DNA of 7,525 nucleotides from Rikenellaceae bacterium. Its GTDB lineage: Bacteria; Bacteroidota; Bacteroidia; Bacteroidales; Rikenellaceae. Of the stretch, positions 1 to 6,844 are shown in pieces (within the stretch, counting starts at the first letter, position 1; every line of letters begins with the position of its first letter). The stretch spans positions 1 through 7,525 of the forward strand of contig JAJQAW010000320.1 of assembly GCA_021203585.1 (NCBI GenBank), in the 5' to 3' direction. Position numbers and translations under genes: made by a program. The notes below the pieces were generated by a model, which worked only from the letters and a program-made list of their open reading frames with translations, had not been told where the DNA came from and made no database searches.

Positions 1-4
1 GTCC

Positions 5-574
5 TCAGGAGGCTCCGAAATACCGGCCCCAGATGTTCCAGTTCGAGGGCTGGGTCAGTACATCGGTGGTGGTAATGGTAAAAGTCAGGTAGTCCGGTAA
101 ACCGAGCTTAAAATAGTCGTTTTCTCGGATCTCCAAGGCCAGTTCATAGATTCCTTGCGAGAGCGATTCATCCCGCAGAAGAACGATCGGAACGAAATGA
201 AAGGCCTTGCCGGCAGGAATGATCAGCTCTTCGGTTAACTGCTCCAACGGTAGGAAATAGGTGCCGGAAACAGCCGCATCGGGCTCCCCGATGTTGGACT
301 GTGCCAGACTGACGGGACGGTCGTAGGAGGCGATTTCTCCCATGGTTTGCAGAGCTACCCAGACTGTGTCGCGGGTTACGGAACTTTCATAATTGACAAA
401 GGTATGGACAAGGCTTTCCCGCTGGGTCGTCTGATCCCCGTAATTGCGGTTGTCTTCGTGCCAGAAATAGAGGCGCGGATCGTTTTCGTAAGCCGTCGGA
501 CTCTCTTTGGAGCAGCTCCCCAGAAATAACGAGCCGACCCCGACGAGTATGAAATATGGGATAATACTTTTCAT
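5..574 (-). CDS. DUF4843-like outer-membrane lipoprotein, possibly cut short
   Basis: Small lipoprotein that follows susC and susD in the operon; family proteins are surface or periplasmic accessory lipoproteins of unknown function. From the ATG at 574 it has 189 residues: a lipoprotein signal peptide starting MKSIIPYF, a lipobox LGSC with the lipidated Cys at residue 21, then a PRLYFW segment and a beta-rich domain with DYLTFTITTTD near the end. The ATG at 586 (four residues earlier) is also open, but 574 gives the more usual signal peptide and leaves 14 nt after the susD stop TAA. The TGA at 5-7 falls directly after the sequence WNIWGRYFGAS. As I recall the family, a conserved W...(F/L)GxYSxxK segment lies here and about 40-60 more residues follow, so the protein may be truncated or frameshifted. 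Only four bases follow the stop, so this cannot be settled here. The DUF4843 assignment rests on context, size and this C-terminal pattern. Confidence 0.72.
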   Translation of the reverse strand: MKSIIPYFILVGVGSLFLGSCSKESPTAYENDPRLYFWHEDNRNYGDQTTQRESLVHTFVNYESSVTRDTVWVALQTMGEIASYDRPVSLAQSNIGEPDAAVSGTYFLPLEQLTEELIIPAGKAFHFVPIVLLRDESLSQGIYELALEIRENDYFKLGLPDYLTFTITTTDVLTQPSNWNIWGRYFGAS

Positions 575-588
575 GGTATACAGCATTT

Positions 589-2028
589 TTATTCGAAAGC
601 AGTTTGATTTTCCGGTTTGGGAAGCAGGTAAACCGATTCTTCTACCGGGTAGGTGGTCGGATAGGTAAATACGGAATAGTTGTGCCGTTTGTAAAAGGCG
701 AACATCTGACCTTCTCCGTAAAAATCTTTTCGGTATTCGTTTTCCAGCATTTCGATCCGGTTATTCTCATCGAACAGGGTAAACATCGAATTATCCATTT
801 TCCGGGCGCGGCCGAAGGTTTCGAAATACTCCCTGGCTTGGTCGATCGGCAGGCATTCGGCCAGAATCAGATACATTTCGCCCAGCCGAACGACCGGAAT
901 CGTATGGTTCGGTTTGAAAATCTCGTTCACATCCCCTTTATACTTGAGATATACTCCATTGGAGTTCCAGTACATGGCGTAACGAACGTCGTCCACATTC
1001 AACGAAACCTCGTAGGCCGAAGCTACGGCGGATAAATCCTGCGACAACGGATAAGAGTTGTTGTTGCTCACGGTAAAGTATTTTTCGACCAGTGTAGCAT
1101 GTACGGAATTGTGCGCGGCAAAGATATTTTCACTGTACATGGTCAGCACTTCCGTACCCTGGAACAGCGTAAATTTGTCGGAACCGTCCGGATTCTCCGC
1201 TTCCACGACTTGCCGGGCGTAGCGGGCGGCTTTTTCCCGATCGCCGGTCCAAAGATGGAAACGCGCTTGGATGGCCAGCACCGCGTAGTAATTCAACCGC
1301 CGTTGCCGGTACATTTGCCAGGAGTCCGGAAACAGGGTTCCGTAATTTCCCGAGGTATTGAGCGTGATATTCGCGTAATCCAAAATCGGATCGTACTCGG
1401 CCAACGTGCGCTCCGCTTCCTCTAAATCGGCCTGAATCAGGCGGATCACTTCGCTGTAGCTGATCGAAAGGAATTTATTCGGATCCGTAGAAAGTTCCGT
1501 GGCGTATGGAATAGCCGGCTTCGACGGGGCCGAGGCATCCGGTACCGGTCCGAACAGCCGCAAGAGATCGAAATGCAGCAACGCTCGTAATCCCAGGGCT
1601 TCTCCACGGATCAGATTTTCATTTCCGTAATGGAACAATTCCGGATCCGCCCGGTCCAGGTTGGAGAGCACGTTGTTGAGCTGTGCGATCGCATTGTAGT
1701 ACTGGCTCCATACCTCCCGGAGTAGATTCTCGGCAAATTCCTGTTCGTAATCGTGCTCCGTCAGCGCGGGAACAGGCGTACTTTGGTCGTACGGATTGAC
1801 ACTCCAGTGGCGCGTCAAGGCTTCGGGCAGTAGGAAACTGGAATAAGCTCCGTACAGTTGTTCGCTGGCCACTTTGATGTATACTCCGGTCAAGGCGCTT
1901 TTGAAACCGTCTTCGGTTTCGAACATCTCATCCTCAAGGGTTTCGGAGCGGGTCGATACGTCCAGCCAGTCGCTGCACCCGGTCAGCAAAAGTATACTGG
2001 TCAAGAGGGAAATCCACTTATTTTTCAT
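589..2028 (-). CDS. SusD/RagB family substrate-binding outer-membrane lipoprotein
   Basis: Surface lipoprotein that forms the lid of a SusC-SusD pair, captures the ligand and hands it to the TonB-dependent channel. The 479-residue product is intact. It has a signal peptide with lipobox LTGC and lipidated Cys at residue 18, followed by the SusD-typical SDWLDVSTRSE. A region around 40-52 (DGFKSALTGVY) and the segment RGEALGLRALLHFDLLRLFG at about 141-160 match the SusD N-terminal and TPR-like part. The C-terminal RagB/SusD domain is marked by RLGEMYLILAEC (381-392) and EYRKDFYGEGQMFAFYKR (431-448). The ATG at 2026-2028 lies 18 nt after the susC stop, without a clear Shine-Dalgarno sequence, as is usual in Bacteroidota. 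It is the only gene in the window with no sign of a lesion. The ligand cannot be told from sequence; the accompanying DUF4843 gene argues for a non-starch system, but that is inference. Confidence 0.95.
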   Translation of the reverse strand: MKNKWISLLTSILLLTGCSDWLDVSTRSETLEDEMFETEDGFKSALTGVYIKVASEQLYGAYSSFLLPEALTRHWSVNPYDQSTPVPALTEHDYEQEFAENLLREVWSQYYNAIAQLNNVLSNLDRADPELFHYGNENLIRGEALGLRALLHFDLLRLFGPVPDASAPSKPAIPYATELSTDPNKFLSISYSEVIRLIQADLEEAERTLAEYDPILDYANITLNTSGNYGTLFPDSWQMYRQRRLNYYAVLAIQARFHLWTGDREKAARYARQVVEAENPDGSDKFTLFQGTEVLTMYSENIFAAHNSVHATLVEKYFTVSNNNSYPLSQDLSAVASAYEVSLNVDDVRYAMYWNSNGVYLKYKGDVNEIFKPNHTIPVVRLGEMYLILAECLPIDQAREYFETFGRARKMDNSMFTLFDENNRIEMLENEYRKDFYGEGQMFAFYKRHNYSVFTYPTTYPVEESVYLLPKPENQTAFE

Positions 2029-3385
2029 GATTTCTGGTCTGAATAATTAAAATCTAACGGTAAGGGTGGTATAAAATTTACGGGAATAGGGGTAGTTCCA
2101 GCCTCGCTCTTGTTTGATGGAGGAGCTGACGAAAACATCTTCGGTGGAGACACTTACGGAAAAATAATTCAATCCCGCATCCCGGACCCATTGTTGATCG
2201 AAATCATAAGTCAGCTTGAGGGTCTTTAGGGTAAACAGGTTGTCGTCCATCACGAACCGGGAGGTGGCTTTGGTGGTATTGGCGCCGTAACGGCTCGATT
2301 CGGAGATCGCTTTGAACAACACCTCGTCCCCGGGCTGTTGCCAGCGGTCGTAGTAGGCGCGTTTGTCGGCATTCTGGTAAGGCCGTATATTTTCTACCTT
2401 ATCGGCCAGGGTGTAATTATAGCTTTGTCCTCCCCACTGATAAGCGAAAATGGCGTTCAGCGACAGGTTTTTATAGCGGAACAGGGTCGATACGGTTCCC
2501 CAATAACTCGGTTCGTCTACTCCGCAGGCTACCTGATCGGCCGCATCCCATTCGTTGGTTAGCGTGCCGTCCCGTTTGAGGTAAATTTCTTTTCCGTTAC
2601 TCGGGTCGATTCCCAGGGAACGAACGGCATAAATGGTATTGATTGACCGGCCTTCCTCGAATAAGAAGCTAGGGTTGGCGGCATCTTCCTCGTCGTACAG
2701 CAATTCGTCGTTCAACGCCTTGAGCGAATCGGAAATCTTCATAATTTTATTCTTGTTATACCGCAATGCCACACCCGCCTGCCAGGAGATTCCGGAGGCT
2801 GTATGGCGAAGCAAGTGTCCGTTCAGGTCGAGTTCGAATCCTTTATTCTGCACCTTTCCCACATTGGCCTTGTAGCTGGTAAATCCGGCAGCCGAGGGCA
2901 GGGTGACATCGGCCAGCAGGTCATCCGTCACTTTCTTATAAGTGTCGAAATTGATTTCCAGCCGATGGTCGAAAAATCCCAAATCGAACCCGAAGTTTAC
3001 CTGATTGGTTTTTTGCCACCCCAACTCATCGTTTCCGAGCGCCATCAGGTAGGACCCGTTCCAACCGGAATAATTGACATTGGTGTAGTTTTTATAGGTA
3101 CGCAGAGCCTGGTAGGGACTGAAATTTTGAAGTCCGGAAGTGCCGTAAGAGAGCCGTACGCGGGCATTGCTGATCGCACCGACCCCTTGCATAAATTTTT
3201 CCCGGTGGAGATTCCAGCCCGCGCCGGCGGACCAGAAAGGCGCGGTCCGGTTGTTGGCGCCGAAGCGCGAAGAGCCTTCCACGGTGCCGGTCAGATCTAC
3301 AAAATAACGGCGGTCGTACGTGTAATTGACATTGGCTGTAGCGCCGATCCGTCGGGTTTGTTGATCGTATCCGTAAGGCGAACCG

Positions 3386-3391
3386 TTTTTT
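3386..3391 (-). other. Frameshift in susC: A6 run, one base short
   Basis: On the coding strand the codons MYEK run into a run of six A. The upstream frame then leaves the family sequence and stops at 3297-3299. With a seventh A the frame continues as NGSPYGYDQQTRRIGATAN and joins the downstream piece through NYTYDRRYFVDLTGTVEGSS, a typical SusC barrel segment. Confidence 0.88.
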
Positions 3392-4480
3392 CGTACATGG
3401 AAGCCATTCCCATAAAATCCATCTGGGGATTGGTGATGCCTTCTCCGGTAAACGAATAGGTTTCCAATTTCGAGTCGGCCAGTTCGACCCGGGCACCGGC
3501 ATACAGTTGGTGGATCTTGTGGAAGGTTTGGTTGTAATTGAGCGTAACATCCGCCTCGTACCCGCTCGACTCGCTGAAGGTCATCGTATACGTTCCTTTG
3601 CGATCGTAATCTTCCTCTTCGTAATTGTCAAAATCCGTGTGATTGGCCGGCTTGTACCGATCGCTCCGGAAGTTCCTTTTTTCAACGCTGAGCCTTCCCC
3701 GCAAGGAGAGTTCCGGAAGAATGCGCCATTCGGCCAGAAAATTGTTTTTGATTTGTGTATATTTCGATTCGTTGATGCCCGGCAGCAACGCATTGTACAA
3801 CGGGTTGTATACTTTATTGGTTTGGTTATTGCCTCCAGTGGATAAATAGGTAAAGTTTTCCAGCATTTTAATCAGGTTCCCTTCGTCATCGTAGGGTTTG
3901 TAGTAGGCGTTTATTTTTCCCCATTCGCTGAAATCTCCGTAAGGTGAGTTGTAGGAACGGTTGTCCAGGATCATCAGGTCGTTCTGGAAGGAGAAATTTT
4001 TGTGCTGATAAGCCAGGAAGACATTTCCGTTGAAATTGTTGCGCGAGGAACCTTTCATGGCGCCTTCGATGCTGTTGTACTGCATGCCGACGGCATACCG
4101 AAATTCTTCGTTGCCTTCATCCACACGCAGGTTGTGTTTATGTCCCACGCCGGTATGGACCGGGTATTTCAACCAGTAAGTATCCACTCCGCGAAGAGCC
4201 TCCTGCAACCGGTAGTTGTACAGTTCTTTGAGCGCCTGGTCGTTCGAAGCTTCGTTGGAGTCGTATAAACCCGCAATTCGTTCGAAAGCCAGCTTTTCCC
4301 GGGCATTCATCAACTCATAGGAGGTTAAATCCGGCGCCTCGATGCTCAATTGGCCGCTGTAAAAGAGGTTCAATTTTCCGGGTGTCGGTTTTTTGGTGGT
4401 GATTACGATGATACCGTTCGCACCACGGGTTCCGTACATGGCTGTGGCGCTAGCGTTTTTCAGGATCGTAATCGATTCGA

Positions 4481-4490
4481 CCTGGCTTCT
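4481..4490 (-). other. Frameshift in susC: one extra base in the SusC signature
   Basis: The coding strand reads agaagccagg here. The upstream frame gives DINEKPGRIDYDPEKR and stops at 4450-4452. Removing one base (a C, giving NEKQ, or the G, giving NENQ) restores QVESITILKNASATAMYG, the conserved SusC/RagA signature. This is the only indel in the window not in a homopolymer of four or more. Confidence 0.88.
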
Positions 4491-4898
4491 CGTTGATATC
4501 CATGACCCGTTCCAAATCGATCTCGAAGCCGTCCAGAATAAAAAGCGGCAGATTGGAATTGTTGTCCTCCTGCAAGCGCGAATCGCTCTGAAGGTCTCGG
4601 ATATTGGTGGTCAAGCTGGAGTTTCCGCGCATGGTAATATTCGGCAATACATTCGGGTCGGAACCGGCGGATAGATTGGTTAAAATATTAAACGAAGGAT
4701 CGATGTTGCTGATCGAGGTCAGCACACTGCGGTTTCCGGCACGGTCCAGTTCGGCGGAACCGATCTGCCGAACGGCTCCGGTATAACTTTCCCTGGCTTT
4801 GGTGAATATTTCGGTCACGACTACATCTTCGATCAGCGTGGCATCGTCTGGTAGAATTACCGTTATGGGCTGTTCTCCGCGATAAGGGTAATCCACAC

Positions 4899-4905
4899 TT
4901 TTTTT
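4899..4905 (-). other. Frameshift in susC: A7 run, one base short
   Basis: The coding strand reads GGG, seven A, GTG. The upstream frame reads SFLGKKVWITL and stops at 4863-4865. With an eighth A it reads LGKKSVDYPYRGEQPITV and continues into the TonB box. In the upstream frame the run is parsed A_AAA_AAA, the classical form for a minus-one ribosomal slip, and a minus-one slip is exactly what would restore the frame. No clear downstream stimulatory hairpin is visible. Confidence 0.85.
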
Positions 4906-5439
4906 CCCAGAAAAGAGACGGAAAGCACCGGTTCGCGATTCCCGGTGACGGTCAGCGTGAATAGTCCCTGTGCGTTGGTGGCCGTACCCTGCTGGGTACC
5001 TTTCACCATTACCGAAGCTCCCGGAATGGGATTGTTGTCACTATCCCGGACGCTTCCGGTGATGGTGAGCGGTTGCTGCGGCTGCAGGGCCTCCTTGCGG
5101 ACCACTACGATCTGATTTTCGGTCAGGTTGTATGCGAAACCGTTCTCGATCAATACCGTATTCAGAATTTCCTCCAGCGTGGCGTTCATAAAAGCAGCTT
5201 CCTGTACCCGAGCGCCGTCGAGCAATCCTTCCCGGTAAACAAAGGTGTAGTCCGATTGTTCTTCCAATTCATTCAGTACACGCTCGAGCGGTTGGTCGTG
5301 AAAAGACACGCTTAGGGTGGACTGCGAGAAACCCGCTGCATACACCCCGGATAGTGAAAGGGTCAGAATAAAAAATTTTAACGTCATAAAAAGCAGGAAT
5401 TTTTGCAACCTTTCCTGCCGGAGGCCGCATTCAGAGTAC

Positions 5440-5446
5440 TTTTTTT
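5440..5446 (-). other. Probable frameshift at the susC start: A7 run, one base short
   Basis: The ATG at 5449-5447 is followed by seven A; as written the frame ends after 20 codons (TGA over 5386-5388). With eight A it reads MKKKYSECGLRQERLQKF and enters the susC frame seamlessly. A basic leader ending in LQKFLL before the signal peptide is common among SusC proteins paired with FecR. If this ATG is not the start, there is no lesion here. Confidence 0.65.
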
Positions 5447-5475
5447 CATAAATTTGTTTGGATTTGATTATTACT

Positions 5476-5493
5476 CATCTGTCTGTTCAGATG
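5476..5493 (-). promoter_or_regulatory. Small hairpin in the susC leader
   Basis: CATCTG and CAGATG form a perfect 6-bp stem with a 6-nt loop, about 27 nt upstream of the putative susC ATG. It could be an operator dyad or an RNA leader stem. No TAnnTTTG housekeeping promoter box is present between fecR and susC on the minus strand, which would fit ECF-sigma control of susC, but I cannot identify the ECF promoter. Confidence 0.35.
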
Positions 5494-5508
5494 TGGATGG
5501 CCGATCCG

Positions 5509-5532
5509 CAGGGGAAGTTGCCGCTTCCCCTG
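5509..5532. terminator. Hairpin between fecR and susC, possible terminator or attenuator
   Basis: CAGGGGAAG and CTTCCCCTG form a perfect 9-bp GC-rich stem with a 6-nt loop, 9 nt beyond the fecR stop codon. The T-rich tract (TTTTCGGTTTTATCTTTT) lies on the + strand side, so an intrinsic terminator would work best for + strand transcripts. For leftward fecR transcripts it lacks a U tract and may act as an attenuator, an RNA 3'-end stabiliser or a spacer that separates fecR from susC expression. Confidence 0.5.
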
Positions 5533-5541
5533 TTTTCGGTT

Positions 5542-6692
5542 TTATCTTTTAACGATGATCTTATCGTGCCGGATGCTGAAATTGACCTCACCGGTCAGGC
5601 TTAGTATATCGAGCACCTCCGTGAGGTGGTCGGCTCGCGGTACGGCTCCCCGGAAGCTGACCTGTTTCAATTGTTCATCCTCGTACTCCACCGTAAAATT
5701 ATACCAGCCGGCCAGGTCGGCCATGACGGCTTCCAGGGTCCGATGTTCCAGTACGAACAGGCCCTCGCGCCAACTGGCGATTCGGTCGGCATGGACCGGG
5801 CGTGTGGTTATGCCTTTGGAGGAGACGGCGGCCTCCATATCGGGGGATAAAAACAGTTCCTGCCCGGCGGCTGAAATCCGGATACTGCCTTCCAGTAGGG
5901 TCGTATAGGTGCACTCTCCCCGGCAGGTATTGATATTGAACCGGGTACCCAGCACTTCTACGGTTTGCCCGGTGGTAAGAACCCGAAACGGCCGGCTTCG
6001 ATCTTCCGCCACTTCGAAAAGGCTTCCCCGGAGAGTTCGACTTCCCGCGCCTGCTTCCGGAAAACCAAAGGATATTTGAGCCGGGTTTCCGCGTTGAGCC
6101 AAACCCGTGTGCCGTTCTCCAAGGTGATCGAATACTGCGTGCCTTTGGGTATTTCGATAGTTGTGTGCAGGGGTTGTTCCCGGTAGTTATTTCCGGTGTC
6201 GACGATAACCAGCGGCTCCATACCGGGCCGTTGGAGCAACATTTTTCCATCCAGCATTTCTATGCTCGTGCCCTCCAGGATAATTTCACCTCCCCCCAAA
6301 TCGAAATGTAGAGCGGGCGAAGAGGCCGGCATCAAGGCCAGTACGGGAAAATCCCGAAAAGGATTTTCCTGATTTTTTTCCAGAAAAATGAGCCACGCTA
6401 ATACCGCCGAGCAGGCCGCGCCGAGAAGCGCTCCCCAAAGCATCCGTTTGCGGCTGGGCGTCTTTCGGCCCAGCCGTTTTTCCACGTTCCGGCACGCTCG
6501 GGAAGAATGGACGGAAAGATACTCCGTGAACAGCCGCGTATTAAGCGATTTGTTTTCCAGTTCCTCCAGCATCCGGCGGTTGTGCGCCGATTCCCCGAGC
6601 CAGTCTTCCAGTTCCTGTGTTTCGGCTTGGGTTAAATTTCCCTCGGTTTTGCGGATCAGCAGACGGGTGATCCGTTTGATTTGTTCTTCCAT
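5542..6692 (-). pseudogene. FecR-family anti-sigma factor, single frameshift
   Basis: Inner-membrane anti-sigma regulator that relays the state of the SusC receptor to the divergent ECF sigma factor. It is read in two frames (6692-6020 and 6020-5542) joined at a T run that is one base short; correction gives 383 residues ending at the TAA at 5542. Domains: cytoplasmic anti-sigma part (about 1-80, starting MEEQIKRITRLLIRKTEGN); one membrane helix at about 84-104 (MLWGALLGAACSAVLAWLIF); periplasmic FecR domain (about 177-272) with LENGTRVWLNAETRLKYP, SGEAFFEVAED across the break, and VLGTRFNIN; C-terminal DUF4974/STN-like domain (about 313-382). I chose the ATG at 6692 over an upstream GTG at 6749 because MEEQIKRITRLL is the usual family N-terminus. 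As written, the upstream piece would lack half the FecR domain and the whole C-terminal domain. Confidence 0.9.
6017..6020 (-). other. Frameshift in fecR: T4 run, one base short
   Basis: The coding strand reads GCC, four T, CGAAG. The upstream frame gives GEAFSKWRKIEAGRF and stops at 5958-5960. A fifth T gives SGEAFFEVAEDRSRPF, the highly conserved core of FecR domains, and the frame then runs to the normal C-terminus. Confidence 0.87.
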
Positions 6693-6724
6693 CGCGGGTG
6701 TTGTGTAGGGATTTACAGAGAAGA

Positions 6725-6743
6725 CACTTGAAAAAGCCAAGTG
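6725..6743 (-). promoter_or_regulatory. Hairpin in the fecR leader
   Basis: CACTTG and CAAGTG form a perfect 6-bp stem with a 7-nt loop about 32 nt upstream of the fecR ATG. An overlapping alternative, AGCC(ACTT)GGCT followed by five T on the minus strand, resembles a very weak terminator. Both are short enough to arise by chance; I list them because the two stems exclude each other, as in simple leader switches. Confidence 0.2.
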
Positions 6744-6824
6744 GCTCACCTTTTCCTGTTTTTTTTGCCATTCTTTGGTTTTGAATTTGTCAGACGGTTT
6801 AACCCTTATTTTTTACATTTTGTT

Positions 6825-6832
6825 TATATTTG
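6825..6832 (+). promoter_or_regulatory. Bacteroidota-type -7 promoter box for the sigma gene
   Basis: TATATTTG matches the TAnnTTTG -7 consensus of the Bacteroidota housekeeping sigma factor. It lies in the AT-rich divergent region 12 nt before the sigma ATG at 6845, so a transcript would have a leader of only a few nucleotides. A -33 TTTG at the usual spacing is not clear; the nearest is TTTA at 6798-6801. An 8-T run at 6759-6766 lies further upstream. Confidence 0.45.
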
Positions 6833-6844
6833 TCACTTACGGGT

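Larger units (their letters stand above)
2047..5449 (-). pseudogene. SusC/RagA TonB-dependent transporter with STN domain, four frame lesions
   Basis: Outer-membrane TonB-dependent channel, partner of the SusD protein. It is read in pieces: 5449-5440, 5408-4900, 4896-4485, 4485-3386 and 3386-2047. Adding one A in each of three A runs and removing one base near 4485 gives one 1134-residue protein ending at the TAA at 2047. Restored order: cytoplasmic-type leader and signal peptide ending near GFSQ (to about 43); STN domain (about 44-117); carboxypeptidase-like regulatory domain (about 129-184, GSVRDSDNNPIPGASV); TonB box EDVVVTEI (208-215); plug with ITMRGNSS (272-279) and LPLFILDGFE; the SusC signature VESITILKNASATAMYGTRG spanning one break; and a 22-strand-type barrel ending in the terminal Phe of LTVRF. 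The STN domain marks a receptor that also signals to FecR. The start at 5449 needs the first correction; an ATG at 5387 or TTG at 5408 would work without it. Either an assembly-damaged intact gene or a recent pseudogene. Confidence 0.9.

Noticed and set aside
604..1035. Long open frames on the + strand opposite susD, susC and fecR (e.g. 604-1035, 2803-3459, 4002-4268, 5555-5908)
   Set aside because: They lie antisense to clearly recognised genes, have no family-like motifs, and are expected by-products of the codon use.
3092..3550. Separate minus-strand gene overlapping the susC break at 3386
   Set aside because: Its translation is arginine-rich, unlike any domain, and it lies in the third frame across a region that restored SusC explains fully.
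5450..5475. Similar AAAT(T/C)CAAA stretches in the fecR leader (near 6785) and susC leader as a shared ECF sigma promoter
   Set aside because: The match is short and low in complexity, and its distance to the two start codons differs greatly.
6541..6771. Small minus-strand gene overlapping the fecR start
   Set aside because: It is an out-of-frame reading of the fecR N-terminus, whose FecR-type sequence from 6692 is unambiguous.
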